The notes under the pieces were generated by a model. That model was not told the DNA's origin and searched no databases. It was given only the letters and a program-made list of their open reading frames with translations. DNA of 64,000 bases from Stenocarpella maydis (lineage: Eukaryota; Ascomycota; Sordariomycetes; Diaporthales; Diaporthaceae): assembly GCA_002270565.1 (NCBI GenBank), contig NQMI01000086.1:71326-135325 (forward strand). The letters are read 5' to 3'. This document shows positions 1-9,102 of this stretch, one piece after another. Position 1 is the first letter of the stretch, and each line of letters starts with the position of its first letter. A program made the translations under genes and the position numbers.

Positions 1-2
1 TG

Positions 3-654
3 ATCAGGGCGCTTCAGATCGATTCGTTCTTCTGCGAAAGCCGCTCCTTTCAACCCTAGCTCAAGACCATGTGCCAGCGAGAGAGCGTCAAGGCAGTAAT
101 TTCAAGTCGCCTCTGGGCTGCGCTTGAAGACACATTTTCTGCCAGTCCACGGCTGCGGCTTCAAAACCGCACTCACAAAGATATCAGCTTCTATGTGAAG
201 GACGGAATGCACAAGACCTGCCACATGCAGATGCTTCTGAAGATTTATCCTGAGGAGTCGAAAGCTACGATGGCAGAGATTGTTGAAGCTTCAGCGGGAG
301 TCTTTCTCTTGGTCCGTCTGGTTGTTCAAAACCTCAATGGAATGACTTGTGGACGGAGATGGTGTTGCCGCCTTGCAGGCCCGGCTCCGTGAACTCCCGA
401 CCGACTTGGACGACCTTTTTCGGGTGATGTTGAAGCGCGTGCCAGATCCTTATCGGCGCCAAACCTCAAAATTGCTCGAGCTTGTCTATTACGGCACTCG
501 TGATAGGTGGAAACTGAGCCTGTTCGGGCTTCATTATGCGTTTGAGTCAGATGAGGAAGACGTTTTGAAAGCCCCAATCGAACCCCTCCTATCGGAGAGG
601 TTGGAGAGGTTGATCAAGTCTACGGATGGAATGGTTCGACCTGATTGCTGGTGA
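3..654 (+). pseudogene. NACHT-domain NLR-like gene, decayed 3' part of the NTPase region
   Basis: Two overlapping reading frames resemble the region just after the NTPase core of fungal NACHT (STAND/NLR-like) proteins. The first, about 69-345, carries the motif series ISSR, then LQNRTHKDISFYV, then a segment ending in EASAGVFLLVRLVVQNL. The second, 349-654, continues with ALQARLRELPTDLDDLFRVMLKRV and a segment rich in aromatic residues. These are consecutive parts of one domain in the family, but they lie in different frames with roughly one extra base near 346-349. An in-frame TAG also sits at about 57-59, just upstream. The 5' part lies outside the window. Family members act in heterokaryon incompatibility and fungal innate immunity. 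I read this copy as non-functional; an unusual intron at 346-349 is very unlikely because no splice sites fit. Confidence 0.6.
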
Positions 655-904
655 TTGTGTTAAGAGGGGCAACATGGACATAATGGGTCCTGGGGTTGCT
701 GCCTATGGTATACTGCATGGTATACCACACGAGACAGGTTTACATACAACCAGACGGACACATAGACCATAGAGGAACAGAGGAAGAGCAAGGACGCAGA
801 TTTTAGAAGAAAAAAAAGATTAAAAAAAAAAAAGGAGAGGAGCAGAAGGCACACGGTTGAACCCGCAACCCTCGAGGTGCCATCATAGTAGTGCCGTAGG
901 GCCC
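655..904. repeat. Low-complexity, A-rich block interrupting the NLR relic
   Basis: No coding sequence. The block contains two copies of GGTATAC near 705-725 and an A-rich tract at about 804-833. It separates the two NLR-like segments, so it may be inserted sequence or a decayed exon. Just after it, on the minus strand at about 849-903, there is a short stretch with a GGTTCAACC box reminiscent of a tRNA-type B box, but no tRNA fold could be drawn. Confidence 0.35.
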
Positions 905-1610
905 TAATCCCAAGTCGGGGGGTTTACAGCTGTACTAGTCACCTCCAGATTGCTTAGATGTTGAGAGTTGGGGCGTTGGGCGGGTTTATAAAGAGGCTTT
1001 TCGTCTGACAGAGAATCCTCCAGAGTCAGTGTCTGGGCTTTGTGGAAGTGGTGCGCATGAATATGTGGCTGGCACATGGTCCAGATACATTCAGTTGGGA
1101 TCATTAGATCCATGGCTCTGTACGCTGGGTACCGAGCACTCGAGGCAGAGCAGCTGATGAAGCAGGCCTCCGCAGCACTGCTTCTTGAGCTGGACAAGGT
1201 GATGGGCTGCCACATTGAGGTTCTTGCTAAATGGTGGCTGAACAGCGCGAGCGCATCACCTTATGCCTGTCTCTTATGCCAAAGGACCCACCGCGGGCGG
1301 TGCCCCTTCGCAAGTGTCAAAGCTGTGCTTCGAGTTCAGCCCGCGGTCGAGGACGACCTTCCTGTCCTTCGCCGCGTCGATGCAGCTCCGGTATTTTATC
1401 CAGCACCAGGCTGATTGCCACGGGCCCCAGATTCCCAACCAAGAACAAGAGCCGCTGCTTGGTTACGTAGAAGAGGCTAGAAGCTCTCAGCCGGCGACCA
1501 CTGATGAGCCTCACATAGCTGTTGACTCCGAGCTTGTCAGATTCCTCGAGAGATCATCGAGAAAGGCGGTGTTTTCTAAAGCGAGGGTCCTGGGAAATAG
1601 GGCCAAGTAG
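905..1610 (+). pseudogene. NLR-like relic, helical C-terminal segment
   Basis: Several short plus-strand frames read in order like the region after the NACHT module of the same protein family. A segment at about 1067-1210 carries HMVQIHSVGIIRSMALYAGYRALEA-like sequence. A second at 1263-1610 carries FLSFAASMQLRYFIQH, later EPLLGYVEEA, then SELVRFLERSSRKAVF. In intact relatives the last pieces precede ankyrin-like repeats. Frame changes near 1230-1265 and the absence of any start or splice signals argue for a relic continuing the segment that ends at 654. I infer homology by pattern only; the exact family was not searched. Confidence 0.4.
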
Positions 1611-2328
1611 GAGGGCCAAGGAGAGGTGTGTGCTGGCGCCACTCATCGTCTCGTCAGGGCCGTAGGGGATAGTCTCTTTGCACACGCCTCAAGTACGCTT
1701 ACTTGAAACTGAAATCGAAGATGCGCACTCTAACTCACAATCGAGCCCAATTCACACCCCGGGATCTTTGGATTAAACTCTTGGGGGTTCAGGCACAGAC
1801 TGGCGAGGATGAGGAGCATGGTTTCGATGCGCCACCTGATGATGCCGCAATTTCAAAGTACCTCTCTTGTGATCGCCTCTTGAGGACCCGAAATATACAC
1901 AAAAATCTATGACACATTAACGGCACAACCGTCTTGTCCTGGGGGGCAACATCTGACCCCCCACCCCTCTCCGCGCCGAAAACCCACGCCCATATAAACG
2001 CCTTGCAATGTCGAGTGAAGATGTATGGTATATGCAGCAATGTGCCAGCAGAACATTCGTCTGGTGCTAAAAAGTAGGAAGCAGGGGTGTGCCCGAATCC
2101 GCCTCAGACAGATCACTTTTTAACACCCTTTCCCGGCGGAAGTTGGGTCGAAGTGTGGCTGGAATCGCTGCTGACGGGAGAGAAACCGCGAGCCTCCACT
2201 GCGAAGAGAGGATCGTGGCGGCGTTGAGATGCCACTTCCTCAGCGGCGGGGCATCACGGCCGCCGTGTATTCGCCTCCCTTTGCCACTCCGGATACCGCC
2301 GCAGCCATCCTTGGGCCCCTCTCCTTTA
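1611..2328. other. Intergenic, possible tail of the NLR relic
   Basis: A 69-codon plus-strand frame at 1703-1912 could be a further scrap of the NLR relic but shows no recognisable motif. The rest would be 3' flank of PAM16. Nothing else supported. Confidence 0.5.
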
Positions 2329-2852
2329 TCATTTGTCCTTGTAGATATTCGGCTTCCACCCCTCCTTTACTTCCTGCTCGTGGGCGGTTTTCTCCTGCGC
2401 GGGCTTGATGTCGGCCTCGATGCGCTCACGCGCCCTCAGGATCTTGCTCTGCAGGTAGAAACTGCCGCCCTTTTGCGGGTCGTTGGCGTCGAACAGGCGC
2501 TTGAAGCGCTCCATGACCTCCTCCATGTCGGCCTTGCCGCCCTGCGGCGGTTTCACGTTGAGGATCTTGACGGCCTCCTCGAGCGTCATGCCCGAGGAGA
2601 GGTTTGCGCGGCCCGAGGAGTTACCGGCTTTTTGCTGTGCCCTTTGGTAGCTTGACGAGGCGGAGGCTTGCTTATAGGCCTCGGCAAAGGCGCGGCCGAC
2701 CACCCGGGTGCCGATGAATATGACTTGGGTTATGAGACGGTAGGCCTGCATCGAGAGTCTCTGTCAGTGGTTGTGGCTTCTGCGGGTACTTGCAGCGAAC
2801 GTTGTGTGAACCATCGGCCCTGCGACAACCACAGTTGGGCGATTCTCACCAT
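2329..2852 (-). CDS. PAM16: Pam16/Tim16 (Magmas), J-like subunit of the mitochondrial import motor
   Basis: Exons 2852-2850 and 2745-2329, giving 139 residues. Pam16 is the degenerate J-protein that pairs with Pam18 on the matrix side of the TIM23 translocase and restrains mtHsp70 activation. The N-terminus (AYRLITQVIFIGTRVVGRAF, then AEAYKQA) is the family's hydrophobic and amphipathic segment. The J-like domain spans about residues 55-110 (MTLEEAVKILNV, then FKRLFDANDPQKGGSFYLQSKI), with the HPD motif replaced by DAND, as expected for Tim16. The start was chosen because the long reading frame begins inside a splice acceptor (TGCAG|GCC), and 104 bp upstream lies ATG|GTGAGA, a start codon followed at once by a good donor, with a CTGAC branch site. 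The first exon therefore codes only for Met. The gene is divergent from the Yip1 gene. Very sure of identity. Confidence 0.93.
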
Positions 2853-3550
2853 TTTGGACGACGACCTGGCCCAGGGCTGAGTCTGACGTCTGTAAAACCA
2901 CGATGCTGCCGGATTTCCCGCTTCGTTGGGCCTCGGGTGTTTGCGACGCCTCGGGCTTGATGCTACGAGCAAGATGCGATACTCAGAAGGCGGGGGCGTG
3001 TCGTGGTGTCATGGGCGGCGGGAACGCGCTTCAAGGAAAATTCGCTGACGGGAACCAAGGCGGGATCGCAGCAAGAGACTCTCTCTCCAGAGGCGACAAG
3101 GGAGTGGAAATTTTGCCGATCGTCGGGCCGTCGACTGAACTAACTCGATGCCTGCCGCGGCAGTCGATCTGCCAGCCCACAGCCCTGGTGAGCTAGTGTA
3201 GTGGCCTGGGGCGGACAAGGAACAGCTGTCCATGCCCACCAAAGCCAGCTGGCCCCTGACGAGTACATAGTAATCACATTTGCTCCTCCAACCACAACAA
3301 CGTCGACTTCACACCACTACCTCATCCGACTGCCACCCCCCCGCGCCCGCGCTACGGCACTGTTTTTATTGCAACACCTCAGTCATTGACGACCTCTCCT
3401 TGTTGACTAACACATAGCACACCCTACAAACGACCTGGGAACCACACCATCCCACTCGAGCGCCGATCGGTATAGCTCCCCGAGCTCTCGCTTCCTAGGG
3501 CCAGCATCGTCAGCCAGCCTCAAACAATAAAAATAAAGAAAAGGGCAAAA
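2853..3550. promoter_or_regulatory. Divergent intergenic region between PAM16 and YIP1
   Basis: 700 bp between two outward-facing genes. The Yip1-proximal half is rich in CA/CT pyrimidine tracts (about 3270-3480), typical of fungal promoters and 5' UTRs. No clear TATA box was seen. Confidence 0.5.
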
Positions 3551-4671
3551 ATGTCCCAGTTCGGCTACGGGGCCCAGCCCCAGGGCAACCCAGCCTACGC
3601 CCCGCAGTCCGCCCAGAACCTCCAGTTCTACCCGTCACAATACGCACCCGGCGACGTCTCGGGCCACGCAGCACCCTCACAGTCATCGTACGGCTATGGC
3701 GCACCCGCCGGCGCCGCCAACTACGGCTTCGGCGCGCCCGCGGCTGGCGTATCTGGGCGCATGGGGGAGCAGGGAGGACTGAGGACGGGCTGGATCGCCG
3801 CGTTCTCAACCGAAGGCTACGAGGGAGAGCCGCCGCTGCTAGAAGAGTTGGGCGTCAACTTCTCGCACATACAGGCCAAGGTGCGTCCGGGTTGCCTTTT
3901 GAGATGGCTCCGGGCCTGAGACATGATGACAAGCATACTAATATTTGTCGCTCTCCGCTTGCAGACGCTCGCCGTGCTCAACCCCTTCCGCCGCATCGAC
4001 CAGCACCTCATGGACGACAGCGACCTGGGGGGGCCTCTCCTGTTCGCGGGACTCTTCGGCTTCTTCCTCCTCTTCTCGGGCAACCTGCACTTCGGCTACA
4101 TCTACGGCCTCGCCGCGCTGGGCTCGATATCGCTGCACTTCATCATCTCGCTCATGACCCCCGTCGAGGACGGCAGCGACGTCGGCGCCTCCCAGGCCGC
4201 CCCCTACGGCTCCCACAACCCGGGCCAGCCGCCCTCGGCACACGGCCACCACCCCAACGAGCTATCCTCCACCCTGACCTACTTCCGGAGCGCCTCTGTC
4301 CTGGGCTATTGCCTGCTGCCCCTGACCGCGACCAGCCTGCTGGGGATAGTGATGCCTATGGATACGCCCCTGGGTATCGTCATGACCTCTGCCGCCATCA
4401 TGTGGTGCACTTACAGCGCATCCGGCATCTTCTGCGCCGTGGGCAGGATGCGTGGCATGAGGGGCCTCGTGGCGTATCCCCTGGCGCTCTTCTACGTCGG
4501 CTTTGGCATCATGAGCATCTTCTCTAGTCGTAAGTACCAGCCTTGTCCTTGGGATACTTCTCAGCCCCCTCCAAAAATCCATTACTTTGCCTTTTGTAAT
4601 GTCTACTAACATACACATCAGGGGGCAGCGGAAATATGGCAAAGATTGTGGCGGGCGGCGGTGTCTCATGA
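3551..4671 (+). CDS. YIP1: Yip1 family membrane protein of ER-Golgi transport
   Basis: Exons 3551-3880, 3965-4529 and 4622-4671, giving 314 residues. Yip1/YIPF5 proteins sit in ER-derived vesicles and early Golgi, bind Ypt/Rab GTPases and partner with Yif1. The N-terminal 90 residues are a Gln/Gly/Tyr/Pro-rich cytosolic tail. The conserved PPLLEELGVNFSHI element follows at about residues 95-108, then TLAVLNPF and about five hydrophobic segments (first around LLFAGLFGFFLLF, last around LVAYPLALFYVGFGIM). Intron 1 (GTGCGT...TTGCAG, with a CTAAT branch) is phase 0. Intron 2 (GTAAGT...CATCAG, with CTAAC) is phase 1; splicing it adds a short tail ending in GGGVS, whereas reading through gives an unlikely tail. 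The gene converges on RCC1. Confidence 0.93.
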
Positions 4672-5048
4672 GCTGTCCCATTTTCCAAGTTGTGCCCTAG
4701 ACAGCAGTTCATCAAATGCACAACTAAATCGTGAATCCCCACGTCCCCTCCCTTGCCTCCGATTCCCTAGCCTTAGATCATTCCCTGCCTGCCATCCATT
4801 TACCCAAGCTCTTGGAATAATACCTTGCCCTGTGTCACATTCGGGACGCAAATGCCCCATTCATGCCCTTGAGTTGTGTGAACTACTTTTTTCTGCCGTT
4901 GCTCTCTCATACAATGCGAAAAGAACCTAGGCATTCCCTTGCTACCAGTCGACGAGAAAGACTAGTAAGGGTCGAAATGACAAGACGCCTTGGCCGCAAA
5001 ATGAAACCAAAGTTAGGCGCATAGGCAACGAAGATGAAATGGACGGTC
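4672..5048. other. Convergent 3' flanks of YIP1 and RCC1
   Basis: Non-coding region between two converging genes. No terminator or polyadenylation signal could be assigned with confidence. Confidence 0.5.
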
Positions 5049-7267
5049 TCAGGCATCCCGGTGAATGCTTGTCAGCACTGAGAATTGCCCTCCAGCCGCG
5101 GCAGAGAATATCTCCCTGCCGCGCACGGCGCTGTTGTCGATGAGCGTGGGGACCTCCACGTCGTCATCCTGCTCACCCTGGCCGGTCTGGTAGCCGGCAG
5201 AAAACCCCCATGAGTAGGCCTTGCCGTCCTGCGTAATGGCAAACGAGTTGTCCGTCCCGCAAGCGACCGACCTGACGAACGGGAACCCCTCGTGGACCGT
5301 GGGGACCGTCAGGATGCGGGGCTTGTCGTGGTCGTCGAAAACGGTGTTGTTATGGTTGAACTTGTCCGCCGTCAGGCCCGTCTGCTTGCCGTCGATGCGG
5401 CCCCAGACCAGGAGCTTGCCGTCCTCGGTGCAGGCGATGGAGTGGTGCTCGCCGCCGGCGACCTCGGCGATACCGCCGTAGTCTTCGAGGGACCCGACAA
5501 GGGTGGGCTCGAGGACGGAGGCTGCGTCCTCACCCACGTTCTCGTCGAGGCCGAGCTCTCCGTAGTTGTTCAGACCCCATGCGTAGAGACGCCCAAGATC
5601 GTCGATAGCAAAGCTGTGGTACGAGCCGCAGGCGATCTTGACGATCTTGATTCCGCGCTTGAATAAGACGCCGCCGGGTCGCAGGGCAGAGGCCTTCATG
5701 TCGCGCTGGACGACGCGTCGACCAAGCTGGTTCATCTCAGGAGCGCCCCACGTCTCAACCTTGCCCTTGCTGTCAAGGGTCATCACGTGGTTGTTGCCGG
5801 CAGCGACGTCTATGATATTCTTGGATTCCGGAAGGAGTTTCGGCTCGTGCTGGACCAGTACATCCTTGGAGAAGCCCAGAATGCCATCAGATGACTGCAA
5901 AGTCAACGTGTAAGCGAATCTGTCGACCACAGAGGGGAATGCCAATGACTTACCCGGAAGGTGCCCCATCCATAGAGACGCCCGTCCTCGGTCAAGGCAA
6001 ACGAGGCGCTGTCGCTTGCGGCGACCTTGGCGAACTTGGTTCCATTACCAATGTGCCTTGTGCTGACCTCGGCTGGGGTGCACTCGAGAGGGTTCAGATC
6101 CTTGAAGCCATCTCCATTGTCATCGTCATCGGCGTCTGCATCGCGAAGGCCGCCATCCCATTCAGTGTTGCGACCAAGTGCGCCCTGGTCATTGACGCCC
6201 CAGGTGAGGATCCTGTTGTCCTTGGTTAGGGCAACAGAGTGCATTCCGCCGCAGGCAATTTCAACAACACCAACGGCTTCGGCGGACAGTAGAGGGTGCA
6301 GACGCGGGTGTTTCACGTTGACGGGCTTCTTTCCGTCGATCCTCTGGTTACCTAGGCCGAGCTCGCCAGACTCGCCAGCGCCAAAGACGAAGATATCGAG
6401 AGGATTGGTTGGTGCAAAGCTAATCCGAGCACCAAGCTGCAGTTTCGCATCCGTTGCCGTCTTTCCCTTGGGAACCGGTGCCTTCTTGTCCTTTTTAGCC
6501 TCTGGGGCCAGAGTCTTTTTGTCCGCCTGCGCCTTGGATTCCTTGCGGCGACCCCGACCACGAGGAGTAGGGCTGGCAGCGGCAGCGGCTTCCGATACTG
6601 GGGGTTTCGGAGTGCCCGCCTTGCTCCTGGCCGGCCTGCTGGCATCCTTGTTGAGCTTGGGGTCGGAGGAATCGACGAGCTTGTCCACTTTCTCTTCTGA
6701 CCCTTCTGCCACTTCTGCCTCTTCTGATCTTGCGGCCTTTTTGGGTCTCGTGTTGGAATCAACCGTGGCCTTCCGCTTCTTCCCTGGCGTGCCAGGTTCC
6801 GTCTTTGTCTTCTTCTTTGCAGACTTGGTGGCAACGGGTTCTACCTCCTCCTCACCCTGAGTCTCTTCCTCCTCTAGAGCAGACGATGTGCGCTTTTTGG
6901 AAGTGTTGGCGCGTTGCTGCGGAGTCGTGGCAGATGGTGTGGCATTCTTGCTGGCTGCTTTCTTGAGTTTCTCCTTGCTGGGCGGCTCCTCGCCCGCCAA
7001 TCTGGGGCGATCCAGATGCGCAGTTTTGCTCTTGCTGGCGGGAGATGTTGCGGGCTGTGCCGGAGCAGCTTTCTTCTGTGCCTTGCTGGCGGGCGGCTTG
7101 GTGGTCTTGTCCACCACGACGGCATTGTCCGCAGCAGAGGGTTTTGCGGTCGCCTTGTTGGCCTTCGACTTCGGGGCTATGGCCTTGGTGACCAGTTTTC
7201 TTCCGGGACGGCCGCCAGCAGAGGTGCTCTCCTCACCCGCCTTGAGCGCAATCTTCTTTGGTGGCAT
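5049..7267 (-). CDS. RCC1: RCC1-family Ran guanine nucleotide exchange factor with long basic tail
   Basis: Exons 7267-5954 and 5894-5049, giving 719 residues. RCC1 (Pim1/Srm1 in yeasts) loads Ran with GTP on chromatin and so drives nuclear transport. Residues 1 to about 280 are a Lys/Ala/Pro/Glu-rich disordered tail starting MPPKKIALKAGEE, with clusters such as KKKTK and GKKRK that could be nuclear localisation or DNA contacts. From about residue 282 the seven-bladed propeller begins: DIFVFGAGESGELGLG, then ACGGMHSVALT, RILTWGVNDQGALGR, RLYAWGLNNYGELG, GGEHHSIACTEDGKLLVWG and KAYSWGFSAGYQTG. The single 59 bp intron (GTAAGT...TTGCAG) joins GWGTFR to SSDGILGF in phase 0. The core matches RCC1 well. 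The tail is much longer than that of metazoan RCC1. Confidence 0.92.
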
Positions 7268-8235
7268 GGCGTGTGTACCTAGGTGGTTGGTAGGACGTCT
7301 CCGCCGGGAGGAAACAAGTGAGTGGTCGATGAAATTATTTTGCGATGTATTACAGATGGTCGGCTAGGAACACTGGTCCGCGTTGTGCAATTTGGTTGCT
7401 GAAAGAAAGGGAGTCGAGTGTAGGTAGGCACTTGGGGAAAGAGGTGCTGGTAGCTGGGGGCTTAGAGACGTCCTGGATGCGGTCGCGTAACCAAGCAAAA
7501 CAAAAAGGGTATCGCAACCCCGGATCGGCCTGAAGCTCGCCGTTTTAGGCCTAGCGATGGACGGGAACAGGGTCAGGGTCCGCAAGCTTCTGTCAGTTTT
7601 ATGCCTGCTCGACCCCACTAATTGGCCAATGACGTCGGGTTCAGACCCTGTGTAACACACCTGGCGCGCAGTACAATAGACGGTGATTGACGCAGGGTTC
7701 TTATTGTGCGAGTAGCTCACAATACATTCATCACATAGATTCGACATGCTCGCTCGACTCGACGCCATCTAGCAATGTTTGCTTTCTGAAATAGCCTCTC
7801 TGTCTATCAACGGCATAGAGTGCAGGCACTGAATTATGCCCTTTATTCAAGGCATTCAGGCAGTGGAATGTACAATGAAAAAGGCCACACAGGATACGGT
7901 AGGTATCTTGGTAAGATAATGTGCAGCCATTGTCAGCAAGCTACCATGTCCACCAAGTACCCTCCAACAACCTCCACAGACTTCCGCATTCAGCCAGCGA
8001 AACAGAGGTCATTTTTTCATGCAAAGCCGAATCCCTCAAAATTCCCACATCTACGTTTCATCTCGCGCCCTGCGTTCCGCCCCAATGGCCCATGATAGCG
8101 CCACAGGCTTCCTGGGGTCAGCACTGCAGAAGTACAAGGAAGTGCAAGATCAAGTCGTACCTTGGGGAGTGCGTGTGTTTTATTGTCGAGTTCAAGATAT
8201 CATGCCGACTCGTAACTTAGGCAGAGTCTCCTGCT
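7268..8235. other. Intergenic region upstream of RCC1
   Basis: Upstream flank of RCC1 and 3' flank of the 2EXR gene. Short frames here (for example 7364-7768 minus) carry no recognisable motif. Nothing else seen. Confidence 0.5.
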
Positions 8236-9102
8236 TCACTCTTGTCGCTTGTAGACCGAGGATAGCCTCATCTCGCCCATGAATGGTCCCTCGAGATACC
8301 GGATAACTCCCGCCTGCAACGTGATGCCTCGGCGCTTGTCGCCTTCGTCAAGGCGCCTGTCAGCATCCTTTTTCCATACTTCGTTGACGTCCTTAATGAA
8401 CGGTCCGAGGCACTGGCGCCTGGCGTTGGCCGATCCCCTCAACCACGTCTTGTAGGTACGGGGCCCAGTGATCCGAACCCTCTGCGTCTCTGAGTGGGGC
8501 ACGACCCTCAAAAAGGCACGACGAGTAGGCTGAGGAAAGTAGTCGGCATAGTGCGGCATATGCTTTTCGACTGGCGGGATGACGATGGTGATGGTCTCGA
8601 TGGCCGGGCAGGACATCACGACATGATCAAAGAAGCCGGCATTGATGCTTCTTAAGGAACTCTCCACCAGCTTGGGCCAATCAAGCCGATCAAGGTCAGA
8701 GGCCAGAGGCAACGGGTATTGGACCTTCAGAATTTCGTAACACAAGTGAGCCGAGACGGCGATGTGTTGGACCTGATCCAGTGAGCTTTGACCAAGCTTG
8801 GCCCAGTGATGGTAGTCGCCAACGCAGACCACATCAGTCGCGGGATTGTAGTCGCGAGCTCCGCTGAGACGGTTGTGGTGGAGGAACACCTCCCGTGACT
8901 CGCGGCAGACACTACCAACTGAGAGGTCTGCGAGGGTGAATAGCTTGGTCGGAGCGCCGGAGGCATCAGGCGTGGTTATATAACAGATTTGCTGCTGGCC
9001 ATCGGTCAAGAGTGTCTTCATGTAGCATGCTTCATCAAGGGCAAATTCCCAGACTTGCAGACGAAGTTCAGCTGGGAGCTGCTTGAACCGACGGAATGAC
9101 AT
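8236..9102 (-). CDS. 2EXR-domain protein of unknown function
   Basis: Single exon, 288 residues. The N-terminus (FKQLPAELRLQVWEFAL, residues 5-21) is the 2EXR motif, a fungal F-box-like helix pair found in many lineage-specific proteins. A region with the family's CRESREVFL element follows near residues 65-73; here conserved Cys-Arg-Glu precedes a helix. The remainder (DYNPATDVVCVGDY, then a hydrophobic ITIVIPPVEK strand) resembles the typical second half, which often places an Asp-rich strand after the CRESR element. No signal peptide or membrane segment is visible. 2EXR proteins have no settled biochemical role. An F-box-like adaptor function is only inferred from the motif's similarity. 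Confidence 0.85.
   Translation of the reverse strand: MSFRRFKQLPAELRLQVWEFALDEACYMKTLLTDGQQQICYITTPDASGAPTKLFTLADLSVGSVCRESREVFLHHNRLSGARDYNPATDVVCVGDYHHWAKLGQSSLDQVQHIAVSAHLCYEILKVQYPLPLASDLDRLDWPKLVESSLRSINAGFFDHVVMSCPAIETITIVIPPVEKHMPHYADYFPQPTRRAFLRVVPHSETQRVRITGPRTYKTWLRGSANARRQCLGPFIKDVNEVWKKDADRRLDEGDKRRGITLQAGVIRYLEGPFMGEMRLSSVYKRQE

Noticed and set aside
849..903. tRNA-like sequence on the minus strand
   Set aside because: A GGTTCAACC box is present but no cloverleaf, A box or anticodon arm could be formed.
6027..6860. 277-codon plus-strand frame
   Set aside because: Antisense shadow of the RCC1 basic tail; Ser/Pro-rich as expected from complementing Lys/Ala codons.
7364..7768. 134-codon minus-strand frame
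   Set aside because: No motif or splice support; lies in the RCC1 upstream flank.
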